Positions 42,368-51,125 are shown, counted from the first letter of the stretch. The stretch: 64,000 bases of DNA from Cupriavidus basilensis (GCF_008801925.2 NZ_CP062805.1:310001-374000); one strand, 5' to 3'. Numbers and translations: made by a program. Notes: generated from the sequence alone by a model not told the origin.

Positions 42368-43927
42368 TCAAGCTGCAAGGGCGACTGGCGCGTTGGTCTG
42401 CGCGATCACTGCCTTGGCATATGCCAGCGTGCCGTCCTTGGCGCGCAGGCGTCGCGACATGCTGCGGCGCGGATCGCGGATGCGATACTCGCGCGCCCTG
42501 CCGCGCGGCACGTCGACGATCTCCGAGAAGCCCTCGGCGATGCAAAAGTCCACGTACTCGCGGCCATTGAGCACCTTCCCGGTCTCAAGCCGCCAGCTGG
42601 ACGCCTCAGCACGCCTGCGCGCATCCTCGAAGTCCTGCACCGCGAGCCGGTTGGCTTTCGCGGCTGCCGCCTGCTGCTCCCAGCGTTGTTGCTCCGTCGG
42701 TGAGAAGCCGCACATCTCAAAGATGCGCTGGCGACGAACCGACGCGGTGCATTGCAGTAGGTCCACTTCGAGCTCTTCGCGCAAGGCACGCTTGGAGTCG
42801 ACGTTCCAGTCCTTCGGATTGTCGAAGATGTGCAGAAGCGTGGCCACGTCCCGCTGGAGGACCGCCAGTGCAACCTTGTTGGGCCAGTCGAAGCTGGTCG
42901 ACACGCGAGCATGCACTGCCCGCGTAGCAATATCATCGAAATGCCGCTGGCTGATCTCCAACACTTCGCGCTGCGCTTTCGCCTTATCCATCTTCGCATG
43001 GAACTGCCGCTGCGAGATGAGGTGATGAATTCGCGAGGCGAGCGCAGAGACGGGCGCTGCGGCCTGCCCCTCTTCCGGGCGCGCCACAGGGGTGGGCCGC
43101 GGTGCTAGTACGCCAGCCTCGTACAAGGCGTCGTCCACGTGCACATCGGTGCCGTCGGCAGGGACGCGTCGAGCGATCGCCAGGAGCTTCGGCGCGTTTT
43201 GCGGCGAGATAGCGATCTTCTCGAGTCGCAGGAGACGGCAGAGCGCCCGCAGGTGATGGGCCGGCAGCGCGCCACGCAGTGCAGGCACAGCGATCAGCGG
43301 CTGCAGCCAGTCCAGGTCGGACTGCCCGAAGCGCGGATTGTCGCGGTACGTGTTCAGCACACAATCACGAATCTTTTCGCCTCGCAAGAGCGCGTACGCG
43401 ACGTGCACTTCATGACGGGCGTTCGGGATCTGAGCTGGGTCGTACAACGGCCCGTTGGTGCCATAGCCAAAACGCCGGACAAATTCGGACTGCACGTATT
43501 GCGCAATGTCGAAGGGCCCCGACTCCTCGAAGAGATCCGCTGTCTGGAACAGCGGTCCGGCCGCGCCTGGTGACAGGTCGATGGCTTCCTCCGGAAAGTA
43601 GGCCAAGCGGCCCGCCGCCAGCACGGCACCCCAGGACGCGCGGCTCATTTCCTGCGGACGCAGGATCTTTCCGCACACACGCACGATGAAGCGATCCACC
43701 TCATCGATGACCCGCGCGATAATCGAACGGGCGCTTCCGGCAGGACGAACGCCGAGCTTGCCATGCGACAGGCGCACAACGGGGATGTTACTGCCCTCCA
43801 CGTGGCGCACTGCGATCTCTTCGAAGCGCGGCTGGGCCGTCTCGCTTCGGTCGTCGTTAAGCAGATGCAGCACGCCGGCGAGCGTCGTGCGAGTTTCGGC
43901 TCGCTGGCCGAGGGTAATGACGTACAT
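42368..43927 (-). CDS. Conserved hypothetical protein, 519 aa
   Basis: A large helical protein of unknown family. Parts include VDRFIVRVCGKILRPQEMSR, FVRRFGYGTNGPLYDPAQI and a basic C-terminus (RDPRRSMSRRLRAKDG). It has no Walker or nuclease motif that I can see. The start MYVITLG at 43927 lies right after a hairpin that holds GGAG. It is one of several large unassigned genes in the block that accompanies PRTRC. Confidence 0.65.
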   Translation of the reverse strand: MYVITLGQRAETRTTLAGVLHLLNDDRSETAQPRFEEIAVRHVEGSNIPVVRLSHGKLGVRPAGSARSIIARVIDEVDRFIVRVCGKILRPQEMSRASWGAVLAAGRLAYFPEEAIDLSPGAAGPLFQTADLFEESGPFDIAQYVQSEFVRRFGYGTNGPLYDPAQIPNARHEVHVAYALLRGEKIRDCVLNTYRDNPRFGQSDLDWLQPLIAVPALRGALPAHHLRALCRLLRLEKIAISPQNAPKLLAIARRVPADGTDVHVDDALYEAGVLAPRPTPVARPEEGQAAAPVSALASRIHHLISQRQFHAKMDKAKAQREVLEISQRHFDDIATRAVHARVSTSFDWPNKVALAVLQRDVATLLHIFDNPKDWNVDSKRALREELEVDLLQCTASVRRQRIFEMCGFSPTEQQRWEQQAAAAKANRLAVQDFEDARRRAEASSWRLETGKVLNGREYVDFCIAEGFSEIVDVPRGRAREYRIRDPRRSMSRRLRAKDGTLAYAKAVIAQTNAPVALAA

Positions 43928-43985
43928 GATGTGCTCCAAGACGGAGCACGCCCCTTCGGGGACGTGCCCCGAAAGGGTTGGAATG
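43928..43985 (-). promoter_or_regulatory. Leader with Shine-Dalgarno hairpin
   Basis: GTGCTCC (43931-43937) pairs perfectly with GGAGCAC (43943-43949), which places the GGAG ribosome site in a stem 4 bases before the ATG. A second hairpin lies upstream (CCCTTCGGGG/CCCCGAAAGGG). No dyad of the main family is found here. The same GTGCTCC/GGAGCAC hairpin recurs before the gene at 46818. Confidence 0.6.
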
Positions 43986-43995
43986 GGATGTAGCG

Positions 43996-44388
43996 CTAAG
44001 CGAAGGCGGCCATGCTCGGGGTCGGACGGGACCGGCTGCCGACGATGCGGGCAGCCCCCAGCTGCGACAGCAGCGCGGGACACGTAATGCGCCAGATGGC
44101 GCCGCCCTGGCCACAGCCTTCGATACCGCGGCCTGTGTCCGCGAACCTGCCGGTGGCAAGCAACGCCGCTTTCAAGTCCGCGGGGAGGTTCCAGTCGGCC
44201 GCCACGCAGAATTCGCCGGCGAGCAATGGCGCCTCCGGCAAGTTCACGCTGAGCGAGGCATAGGGCATGCCATCGTCAGCGCAGACCAGTCGCAGTGCCG
44301 GGCGCAGGTTCGAGTCATAAAGGCCGACGCGCAACAGCACGCCGGCAGGATAGCTGGCCGAGCCAGCGCCATAGACGATGTCGTCCAT
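43996..44388 (-). CDS. DUF4313 family protein
   Basis: A 130-residue protein. It matches DUF4313 in VLLRVGLYDSNLRPALRL, DDGMPYASLSVNLPEAPLLAGEF and a C-terminal part about RFADTGRG. The family is common on plasmids and ICEs and has no known function. The ATG at 44388 lies after GGAG, which can pair with an upstream CTCC. It ends 11 bases before a hairpin region of the next leader. Confidence 0.78.
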   Translation of the reverse strand: MDDIVYGAGSASYPAGVLLRVGLYDSNLRPALRLVCADDGMPYASLSVNLPEAPLLAGEFCVAADWNLPADLKAALLATGRFADTGRGIEGCGQGGAIWRITCPALLSQLGAARIVGSRSRPTPSMAAFA

Positions 44389-44554
44389 TGGGGGATACTC
44401 CTTTGGGAGGGAGCCGCCCCATCGGGACGACGCCCGTGTGGGTCTGGAAATGAAATCGCACCCCTTGTATGGAGTGCGTTCATGCGGTGAGCCGATTGGA
44501 TCGGCGTTTTCGGCCTTGCGACGCGCAGATGGCTGGGCGTGGACGAAACGGCGC

Positions 44555-44650
44555 TTAGTCCTTGTGTACACGACGACCGTTTCGGTCTGCCCAGAGCAGG
44601 AAGACCGAGATGGCACCGCCGAGAATCAATACAAAAAGGCCGAGAGTCAT
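44555..44650 (-). CDS. Very small membrane protein, 31 aa
   Basis: A short frame with a clear ribosome site (GGAGATTGAGTT then ATG). The product starts MTLGLFVLILGGAISVFLLW and ends ADRNGRRVHKD: one transmembrane helix with a basic tail on the cytoplasmic side. It lies 3 bases after the stop of the 45124 gene on the same strand, so it is likely cotranscribed. Below the usual length cut-off, but well supported by context. Confidence 0.6.
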   Translation of the reverse strand: MTLGLFVLILGGAISVFLLWADRNGRRVHKD

Positions 44651-44653
44651 AAC

Positions 44654-45124
44654 TCAATCTCCTTTGGAAAGAACTGCGCCTACGAGAAATAGTACAGCGC
44701 CAACGCCGACGAGGCTAAGAACGTCGGTTAGGGCGACCAGCATCCATACATTGCTATACCCTACGTAAACGCTGGCGCCGATGAGCGCAGCGGCTGACAG
44801 CGTGTGTGCAAAGCGGCCAGACTGCTGCCGCTGATCCTTGGTTGGCGCCGTAACAGCCTTCCAAGCTTGCTCCAGTAGCCTTTGCCGATGCCGACGCGAG
44901 CGGTCAAGCTGGTAGACACCATCTTCAACCGGCTGCAGCGGATAGCGATACCCGTCCTCATGTGCGACGAGGGCATGCCCATCACATGCAGCCCTGGCTC
45001 GCTGTACATGCTCAAGCAATTGTGAGGGTAGCGTCACGAGCTCAGACATCGGCTCGAACTGCGCCTGACCGTTTATCTCCTCGCCTGCCGTCGATGTGAA
45101 TGTGACCTTAATAGGAGTCGTCAT
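44654..45124 (-). CDS. Hypothetical protein with two C-terminal membrane helices
   Basis: A 156-residue protein. The first 100 residues are soluble (TFTSTAGEEINGQAQFEPM, HEDGYRYPLQPVEDGVYQL). The last 45 form two transmembrane helices (LSAAALIGASVYVGY and TDVLSLVGVGAVLFLVGAVL). It is followed directly by the 31-residue membrane protein. No family is recognised. Confidence 0.6.
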   Translation of the reverse strand: MTTPIKVTFTSTAGEEINGQAQFEPMSELVTLPSQLLEHVQRARAACDGHALVAHEDGYRYPLQPVEDGVYQLDRSRRHRQRLLEQAWKAVTAPTKDQRQQSGRFAHTLSAAALIGASVYVGYSNVWMLVALTDVLSLVGVGAVLFLVGAVLSKGD

Positions 45125-45133
45125 GATGATCCC

Positions 45134-45514
45134 TCAGCTGCGCCGACCGGCAACCACGCGAAGCGTGGTCAGCAGATTGGTATAGCCATCATCGGTGGAG
45201 AGCGAAGGCAAGTGGATGGCGTTGTTGCGGCCACCGCTGAGGTCATTGCGACCGCGGCACGTCCGGTAGGACATACGAATGCCTTCGGCGCCTGGCGGAT
45301 GCTGGATCTCGAGCAGCAACGATTCCGTCTGAAGCGCGAACACGGCCACCGCGCGCCGGCGTTGCCGATGCTCGCGGATCGTGTAATCGCGTGGGCGCAA
45401 GGACATGTCACCGGCAAAGCGGCGCAGCATGCGGCATGCGTCGCGACGCAGCGCCTGGCATGCTGCCGGATTGCCGGGAGCGTGGGGACGAAGAAAAGAC
45501 TTGGGAAGCTTCAT
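45134..45514 (-). CDS. Hypothetical protein, 126 aa
   Basis: The start MKLPKSFLRP at 45514 is chosen because GAGGATATCC precedes it and is paired with GGATGTCC in the leader. The product is basic (CRMLRRFAGDMSLRPRDY) and has a later beta-rich part. It ends 9 bases before the next gene. No family is recognised. Confidence 0.55.
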   Translation of the reverse strand: MKLPKSFLRPHAPGNPAACQALRRDACRMLRRFAGDMSLRPRDYTIREHRQRRRAVAVFALQTESLLLEIQHPPGAEGIRMSYRTCRGRNDLSGGRNNAIHLPSLSTDDGYTNLLTTLRVVAGRRS

Positions 45515-45622
45515 GGATATCCTCGAATCAGATGGGGACATCCCCTCCCTTGTCGGGACGAGTGTCCCGCAATGGGTTGGTCCGGAGTTGCCGGACAGTG
45601 GGTCGATGCGTCGATAACGCGG
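45515..45622 (-). promoter_or_regulatory. Repeated 5' leader, copy d
   Basis: The dyad GCGTC-GAT-AACGC is at 45608-45620 (one arm base differs). It is followed by a GTCCGG/CCGGAC hairpin, a CGGGAC/GTCCCG hairpin and GGATGTCC, which pairs with GGATATCC over all 8 bases (one G-T) and so covers the GAGGAT ribosome site. The dyad starts 94 bases before the ATG. Confidence 0.72.
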
Positions 45623-45694
45623 GTGAAAGCGACTTGCCGAACCCCGAGGGGTTGGGCAAGCCCTCTCGGGCTTGCGAATGGATAGGCCCGGATA

Positions 45695-46099
45695 TCAGGC
45701 AATATCGAACATCTTGGTGATCGCCCTGACGGTGGCCCAAGCTTGGCGCTCGGACAGCGTCTTGCCGACCAACAGTTTCTGGGCAGTGGTGACCAGGTTG
45801 GACGCATCGCCGGTATAACCGACGCGGTCAACGAAGACCGCCCACCCTTCCGACCAGCCGCGATGCACGGAGACGGCAAGCCGTTCACGCGCACCGAACT
45901 GGGGCCACTGACGGGACGACTTCGGACCGTACAAGGCTTCGTTGTCGTCATCCATGAAGTTGGCAGCATTGAGCCATTCCGGCTCGAGCCCAGCACTGCA
46001 CAGTTGACGACGGATGGCATCCGCGACTTCAAAGATGTATTTCCCTTTCGTTTCGGTGGGGATGATGGTGATAGGAGAGGCTTGTGCAACGTCGAACAT
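45695..46099 (-). CDS. Hypothetical protein, 134 aa
   Basis: The product begins MFDVAQASPITII and contains YIFEVADAIRRQLCSAGLEPEW and VHRGWSEGWAVFVDRVGY. It is similar in style to other small plasmid proteins, but I recognise no family. The ribosome site GGAG lies in the loop of a GAAC/GTTC hairpin just before the ATG. Confidence 0.55.
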   Translation of the reverse strand: MFDVAQASPITIIPTETKGKYIFEVADAIRRQLCSAGLEPEWLNAANFMDDDNEALYGPKSSRQWPQFGARERLAVSVHRGWSEGWAVFVDRVGYTGDASNLVTTAQKLLVGKTLSERQAWATVRAITKMFDIA

Positions 46100-46184
46100 G
46101 GTGAACTCCAGTTCGCGACAAAGCCCCCCGTGCGGGAGGCCCGCGAGGCAAGGGTGAAACAGATAAGGCTACGACTGGAGCCCG

Positions 46185-46658
46185 TTAGCGAGTCAGGCGA
46201 AGACCGCCGGCACCCGAGACAAGGTACAGCTGCTCGCCGGTGACGAACTGCTGATCGGCATCCTGGGTGACAACGATCTGCCGGCCGTTGTCCGTGCGGA
46301 CAATGACCTCAACGCCATTGCGGCGGCTCAGATGGTTGGCTGCCGTCTGCACGATCACCGCGGAGACGCTGCCCGACAAGGCGCCAGCCAGATAACGACC
46401 GTTGCCGTTGCCAATGACGCGAGCGCCAAGGACCGCGCCGACAACGGCACCAAGAACGCCAGGCACGCCGGTGTTTGCGGACATCAATCCGTCGCTGTCG
46501 ACAATCGTGACGGGACGGACCCGGAGGACGGTGACGGTTTCGGCACTACCACGGCGCAGCGCTTCGGAACCCCGATAGGTGTTCGGCGAAGTCGGCTGTG
46601 CAGCGCAGCCGGTGAAAATGGCGCAGCAAAGGAAAAGCAGGAAGAATCGCTTGAACAT
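46185..46658 (-). CDS. Outer membrane lipoprotein with glycine zipper (SlyB/Pcp-like)
   Basis: A 157-residue protein. The N-terminus is a lipoprotein signal (FFLLFLCCAIFTGC with the lipobox Cys at residue 18). The middle is a glycine-zipper 2TM segment (VLGAVVGAVLGARVIGNGNG). The C-terminal part (VEVIVRTDNGRQIVVTQD, then GEQLYLVSGAGGLRL) is the SH3-like end seen in SlyB-type proteins. A copy on a mobile element may stabilise the envelope or limit superinfection; this is inference. Confidence 0.82.
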   Translation of the reverse strand: MFKRFFLLFLCCAIFTGCAAQPTSPNTYRGSEALRRGSAETVTVLRVRPVTIVDSDGLMSANTGVPGVLGAVVGAVLGARVIGNGNGRYLAGALSGSVSAVIVQTAANHLSRRNGVEVIVRTDNGRQIVVTQDADQQFVTGEQLYLVSGAGGLRLTR

Positions 46659-46768
46659 GATGGCCTCAAGAAAAATCGGCCAACATGCCCACGGGCAGGA
46701 AGGCCCGTAGGGGAGAGAAGAGATGTCCGGCTATACAACCGGAAGGGGTCGATGCGTCTGAGACGCGG
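46659..46768 (-). promoter_or_regulatory. Repeated 5' leader, copy e
   Basis: The dyad GCGTC-TGA-GACGC is at 46754-46766. It is followed by ATCGACCCC, the hairpin TCCGG/CCGGA, CATCTCTT, the hairpin ACGGGC/GCCCGT, and TGGCC pairing with GGCCA around the GAGG ribosome site. The dyad starts 96 bases before the ATG. Confidence 0.75.
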
Positions 46769-46817
46769 TAGGTGCCGCAATGGTAGCAGGGTCGGCGCCG
46801 AATGTGGAGAGGTCCGG

Positions 46818-47543
46818 CTACGCCACACCGCCGAGCTCGCGAGCGAGACCATGCAGAACGGTTTCTGCAAACATCTCGCGCGAAAGCCTCGATGGCTCGC
46901 CGCCGTCTTCTGCTGCGACAAGCGACAACAAAGCGTCTACGACGTTGAGCCACGGTCCACTGCGCACGCGCACAGCATCGCCATCCGAAACGGGTGTTGC
47001 ATGCTGCGCGCGCGACGCTGTCGCCTCGAAACCTGATAGATCGAACTTGGACCGCCCGTCTCTGCGCTCTTCACAGAAACACGCCAGAAGAAATTCGGCG
47101 TGGTGCTCCACCGACTGGCCATTCGCCCATGCGAGTTCCTGGATCCACGCCCGCACACTTGGTCGCAGGTGAAGTTGCAGGTAGCTACCCGCAAGCCAGT
47201 TCTGCACGTTCGGATCGTCCGCGTAGTCCGCGAACTGCCAACACCAGCTATCGCCGATTGCGTAGAGGTGCTGTTCCTTGCCGTCCACCACGGCGATCGA
47301 GGGACGAAACCATTCAACTTGCTGATTTTCGTCGAAGAGGAACGCCTGCCGGCGCTCCACGTAGACAAGGTTCGGCATGACCGCACACAGTCCGTCGCCG
47401 TCTTCGCGTGTGAACATAGGGACCGGAAAGCCGTTCCACATCGTGCCATTCCAGCAGGCGCCGACCGCGGTGTTGTCTGGCAGCCAGCTCCCGGTCACGA
47501 AGATGCGACGATAAGCGCGCAGCGTGTTTGAAGAATTGCTCAT
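46818..47543 (-). CDS. Conserved hypothetical protein, 241 aa
   Basis: A protein with many aromatic residues (FVTGSWLPDNTAVGACW, WFRPSIAVVDGKEQHLYAIG). No family is recognised. It lies just downstream of the PRTRC ThiF gene on the same strand but has its own leader. The start MSNSSN at 47543 follows a GGAG that is part of a GTGCTCCA/TGGAGCAC stem. Confidence 0.58.
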   Translation of the reverse strand: MSNSSNTLRAYRRIFVTGSWLPDNTAVGACWNGTMWNGFPVPMFTREDGDGLCAVMPNLVYVERRQAFLFDENQQVEWFRPSIAVVDGKEQHLYAIGDSWCWQFADYADDPNVQNWLAGSYLQLHLRPSVRAWIQELAWANGQSVEHHAEFLLACFCEERRDGRSKFDLSGFEATASRAQHATPVSDGDAVRVRSGPWLNVVDALLSLVAAEDGGEPSRLSREMFAETVLHGLARELGGVA

Positions 47544-47628
47544 GAAGTGCTCCAAGGTAAGAGATGGAGCACGCCCGCAGGGCTAGTGCCCCAACGGGTT
47601 GATGAAGGTGGTTCGCGCCAGCGGCGCG
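47544..47628 (-). promoter_or_regulatory. Related leader with variant dyad
   Basis: A dyad CGCGCC-AGC-GGCGCG lies at 47614-47628 (71 bases before the ATG). It has the same 5-3-5 core spacing but other bases, and it lacks the ATCGACC flank. A GTGCTCCA/TGGAGCAC stem covers the ribosome site. It is perhaps a distant member of the leader family. Confidence 0.4.
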
Positions 47629-47716
47629 AGTGTTACGTTCAAACGGGCCCCAGGTTAATGCAACCGGAACTCGCCGATGAAAGAAGCCATTCCCAAGGAA
47701 AGCGGGGATGGCGGGC

Positions 47717-48517
47717 TCAAACGGCTTGGCGCGGGGCGGGTTTCGCACGCCGCTTCGGCTCGGGGAGGTGATACCCGAATCGTTCCCAAGCCTGGGGATC
47801 CACTGGCAGCGGATTCGTGCGACCCACCGCCAGATTCACAAACGCGCCGCAGTACTGCAAGGTACCCGTGCGAAACAGCGTCCACAGCAGGTTGTACGCT
47901 TGCACCGCCATCGCCTGATTGATGACCAGCGACTGCTTGCTAAGTGCTTCGGCCATGGAGCACGACGGAGCCGTGTCCTTCTTGTCCCCCTTCGGGTCCA
48001 ACAGCTCCGGAAAGAGATCGCCCACGTGAGGCAGGCGCTCAGCGGCCTTGCCGCGAACCTGGCCGAGGATGACCTGGCCACTGTCCGACTCGTTGCCGCA
48101 GTCAAGATAGTAGCCACCGATCCCCCGGCTCATCGCGCCCAGGATGGCCTTGCGAGCCTTCCGTGTGTCGACGCAGCCGACCACCATGTCGCAGGTAAAG
48201 CGATCCCGGCTACCAACGCGACAGACGCGCGCTTCCCAGCGCGTTCCCATCAGATTGTTGAGCCGGTTGACCAGCAAAGTCGCCTTGGGCTGACCGACGT
48301 CCACGGGATAGAAGCCCTGACGGCCGACATTGGTCTCGCTGACCGTATCATCATCGTAGACCGTGCACTCGATGCCACCGGGGTGGCCCAGTTCGAGCAT
48401 GGCGTGATGCAGCCGCGCCAGATTGGGTAGCAAGGCGCTGCCGGTACCGCCAGCACCGACGACGACGACATTCCAGGCGCGCCGGGTCATGATCTCCGGA
48501 ATACGATGCTCGATCAT
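47717..48517 (-). CDS. PRTRC system ThiF family protein (E1-like)
   Basis: A 266-residue adenylating enzyme. VVVVGAGGTGSALL at residues 17-30 is the nucleotide loop, YDDDTVSETNVGRQ (54-67) and GQPKA (Lys79) hold the catalytic Asp, Asn, Arg and Lys, and VVGCVDTRKAR (Asp117) follows. A candidate catalytic Cys is in YLDCGNESDS (Cys140). By family it activates the C-terminus of a ubiquitin-like protein, here probably protein C. The start at 48517 overlaps the stop of the JAB gene by four bases. Confidence 0.92.
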   Translation of the reverse strand: MIEHRIPEIMTRRAWNVVVVGAGGTGSALLPNLARLHHAMLELGHPGGIECTVYDDDTVSETNVGRQGFYPVDVGQPKATLLVNRLNNLMGTRWEARVCRVGSRDRFTCDMVVGCVDTRKARKAILGAMSRGIGGYYLDCGNESDSGQVILGQVRGKAAERLPHVGDLFPELLDPKGDKKDTAPSCSMAEALSKQSLVINQAMAVQAYNLLWTLFRTGTLQYCGAFVNLAVGRTNPLPVDPQAWERFGYHLPEPKRRAKPAPRQAV

Positions 48518-49155
48518 GCCAATACCTCCAAGGACGCCGCCGCATACCACTCTGCCGGCACCGTCTCGATGACCTCGAAGATTCCCTTGGCACAAAGCCG
48601 GAGGGCCAAAGAAGGCACAGCCGCGGCGCAGTTGCCCAACACAAACGCAAACTTCACGTCGTGCCGGTCGTCTTCATCGTCCGTGGGCGAGAAGAATGCA
48701 GGTGATCGGCCATGGGAATGGCAGTCCACCACCAGCACGTCACCGTCTGCCAACACTGGCCGGTCATACTTCAGGTGACCCGCACTGTGCTCGAGGATCT
48801 GCACCGGAACCAGCCTGAAGGCAGGGTCCTTGGTATTCCACACCACCCACGCACCCGTTTCCTTGGGATACGCGGCGCGCGCCAATTCGGCAAACTCGCC
48901 GATCAATCGTGCGGGAATGCGGCCGCACAGTAGATCCGTCTCTTCGCTCGCGTTGCCATACGGGATAGCCGTGCGATGCTGAAAACCGCCAAGCCGGCGA
49001 ACGACCCTTAGCCAAGGGCGCGTGATCTCGAGGAACACGCCGTTGGCTGCGATGAGCAGCCGTTCCCCCGCCCGGGTCATGGGTTCGAGCCTGGAAAGGC
49101 GCGGAACCATGATGGACGGGAAGGATTGTTGCAGGGTCACATCGGCAGGATGCAT
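48514..49155 (-). CDS. PRTRC system protein A (JAB/JAMM protease-like)
   Basis: A 213-residue protein. The JAMM zinc motif is complete: His146-x-His148, seven residues, Ser156, two residues, Asp159 in CHSHGRSPAFFSPTDDEDD, with a Glu near residue 99. Such domains remove or process ubiquitin-like tails. The ATG at 49155 lies just after the stop of protein B; an upstream TTG is possible. It is coupled to ThiF by an overlap. Confidence 0.88.
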   Translation of the reverse strand: MHPADVTLQQSFPSIMVPRLSRLEPMTRAGERLLIAANGVFLEITRPWLRVVRRLGGFQHRTAIPYGNASEETDLLCGRIPARLIGEFAELARAAYPKETGAWVVWNTKDPAFRLVPVQILEHSAGHLKYDRPVLADGDVLVVDCHSHGRSPAFFSPTDDEDDRHDVKFAFVLGNCAAAVPSLALRLCAKGIFEVIETVPAEWYAAASLEVLA

Positions 49156-49157
49156 GA

Positions 49158-49880
49158 TCAATTGTCCAATTTGCCGGCGATCAGATCGGCCAGCGTATGT
49201 TTCATGGGGATGAAAACCTGCCTCGGGTAGTCCGGGAACTTCCCATCAAGCATGTCCTTCCAGAAGGCGTAGGCGCCGCGCTTGTACTTCACGCGCTGGC
49301 CGCCGTGGTTGGGATGGGTAAATGCCGAGTTGAAGAACCCGGATTCCCAGCCTGCAATGGAGGTGACGTCGATCTGCCTTGGCACATGTGCGCTCCCAAT
49401 GCAGATCTTCCCGTTGTCCCACGTGTTGAAGTAAGGCGGCTCGTAAAGCACCGTTGCCGGCACCGGCCGCTCCTGCCCGGGCAGTGCGAAGACACGGAAC
49501 CCCGTGTGCGACGCCTGGAAGACGAGGGCCGGATGCGGCACCACGGCGCTGCACTCGCCAAGCTCCATGCAGTTGAAAAAGACGCGCCGACGGTCTGCCG
49601 GACACCACCACGTCACCGCGGCGGGGCTGATCGACAGCACATTGGGCGTCAGGAATTCGCCCTTTGGCAACGAGGCCTCGGCGACCTGGCGCACCGCTTG
49701 AATCAGCGCCAGCCGATTGAGCGGCGTGCCGGCCCCGATCACGGGGCGGCCGCTGTTTCCGTCCGGCTCGATTCGATGCGCGGTGGCATACGAAAAGTCT
49801 CCGACAGCGCGGCCATAAAGCAAAATGGCCCCTTGCAGGGCCACATCATGCGACCGCGAAGCGGTCAGGATCTCGGCCAT
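49158..49880 (-). CDS. PRTRC system protein B (prokaryotic E2-like, Prok-E2_D)
   Basis: A 240-residue protein of the E2-like family. The candidate catalytic Cys160 lies in FNTWDNGKICIGSAHVP, which resembles the active-site strand of E2 enzymes. Other family features are LLYGRAVGDFSYATAHR and the C-terminal KYKRGAYAFWKDML. It would receive the ubiquitin-like protein from ThiF. It overlaps nothing upstream, but has AGGAGG in the 9-base gap after protein F. Confidence 0.9.
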   Translation of the reverse strand: MAEILTASRSHDVALQGAILLYGRAVGDFSYATAHRIEPDGNSGRPVIGAGTPLNRLALIQAVRQVAEASLPKGEFLTPNVLSISPAAVTWWCPADRRRVFFNCMELGECSAVVPHPALVFQASHTGFRVFALPGQERPVPATVLYEPPYFNTWDNGKICIGSAHVPRQIDVTSIAGWESGFFNSAFTHPNHGGQRVKYKRGAYAFWKDMLDGKFPDYPRQVFIPMKHTLADLIAGKLDN

Positions 49881-49889
49881 GGGGCCCTC

Positions 49890-51032
49890 CTATGAAGAAA
49901 TGAGTGTGAGCACGCGGTCAAGCGCGCCGATGATTTGCAGCATGTCTGCCAGATCGCGGAACTGCTGGCGAATCGCGGCGGCATCGTCTGCAAGAGGAAT
50001 GAAACACTGGAACATCGTGGCGTCGCCAGCGTTGTTCAGGCATTCATAGTGGTCGTCCAGGATCTCCGACACATAGTCACTGGGACGATAGGCGATGGTC
50101 GCGGCCGAATAGGCCGGCTCTGCCCATTGGGCGCCGGCGATGGCCGACTGCTCCCCCGCCCTCGCCAGCAGCAGCCGAAGGTCGGCGAGCGCCGTACAAA
50201 ACTCGCCCAGCCACCCACTATGCATGCGCGCCAGAGCGCGCAAGTTGCGCGGACCCAGCTCACGCAGATGCGCGGAAGCTGCGTCGACTTGCGCATACCT
50301 TGGCAGGGTGTCGTCCGGTGCAAGCTCGGCGCGCACCACCGACGGCAGATAGCGCTCGATGTCGGCATCCTCGCCACCGAAGTTCTCCTTGAGGAACTCC
50401 CGGGCGTTCTCGTCGTCGGCCAGGGTCGCGTCGTAATCCCAGTGCCAGCGGGCGAACTGGTCCAGCAGCATGTCAGGCGTACGAACGAACAGCGACTTGC
50501 CGCACGCGGCATTGATCAGGTTCATTGCCGTGAAGAGCAACGACGGGTGTGCCGCACGCATGGCGTGCGCCCGCGCTTCCCCGATCGCATACACCTCCTC
50601 GCCGGGCAGTTCGATGGCCAGGTAGAGCGGCGCTTCCAGCCCGTCTTCCCAGCCGAACTGCATGACCTGGTCCATGGCGGCGCCGCGATCGAATAATTTC
50701 GCGCCGAACTGCAATCGCTGACACGCTGGGATTCGTTTTCCCAGCCATGCGAACATGGCCTGCGCGAAAGCATCCCCCGCACTGGTCGGGTTCAACACAT
50801 CACTGGCCCGAAGGATGCCGGCCGCAAATTGCGCCAGCACCAGATCTGTAACCTCTAACTCATCGCCATAGGTGAGGCGCGCAGTGGCTGGAACAGAGCC
50901 TGGAAGCTTCGGCAGTGTCAGAAAATCATGGGCAGGTCGACGTCCGGCAGTGGAATGCTGTCGGTGTGGCGTCCATGCGGGTTGCTGTCCCGGATGGATG
51001 TCAGGAACAAACGAGCGAGGATCGAACAACAT
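49890..51032 (-). CDS. PRTRC system protein F
   Basis: A 380-residue protein of the PRTRC F family, without a known domain. Recognisable parts are LTLPKLPGSVPATARLTYG, DAFAQAMFAWLGKRI and a C-terminal EILDDHYECLNNAGDATMFQCF. The start at 51032 has GAGGAG upstream and follows a terminator, so F may begin a separate F-B-A-ThiF unit or depend on read-through. A later start near LTYG cannot be excluded. Confidence 0.85.
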   Translation of the reverse strand: MLFDPRSFVPDIHPGQQPAWTPHRQHSTAGRRPAHDFLTLPKLPGSVPATARLTYGDELEVTDLVLAQFAAGILRASDVLNPTSAGDAFAQAMFAWLGKRIPACQRLQFGAKLFDRGAAMDQVMQFGWEDGLEAPLYLAIELPGEEVYAIGEARAHAMRAAHPSLLFTAMNLINAACGKSLFVRTPDMLLDQFARWHWDYDATLADDENAREFLKENFGGEDADIERYLPSVVRAELAPDDTLPRYAQVDAASAHLRELGPRNLRALARMHSGWLGEFCTALADLRLLLARAGEQSAIAGAQWAEPAYSAATIAYRPSDYVSEILDDHYECLNNAGDATMFQCFIPLADDAAAIRQQFRDLADMLQIIGALDRVLTLISS

Positions 51033-51055
51033 TGTTGGGTCTCCTCAGAATGTAT

Positions 51056-51076
51056 AAAAACCGCCCTTTCGGGCGG
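51056..51076 (-). terminator. Terminator between PRTRC C and F
   Basis: On the minus strand CCGCCC-GAAA-GGGCGG is followed by TTTTTATA. It should reduce transcription from parB-E-C into F-B-A-ThiF, or act as an attenuator. Confidence 0.75.
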
Positions 51077-51125
51077 CTCCTTGTTGATGGAGGCAAACTG
51101 ACCCGTAGACAGTGCCTTCATGAGG

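Noticed and set aside
44491..44505. Another member of the leader dyad family (GCCGAT-TGG-ATCGGC)
   Set aside because: Its spacing to the ATG of the DUF4313 gene is about right, but the bases and flanks differ and it resembles a plus-strand terminator followed by GTTTT.
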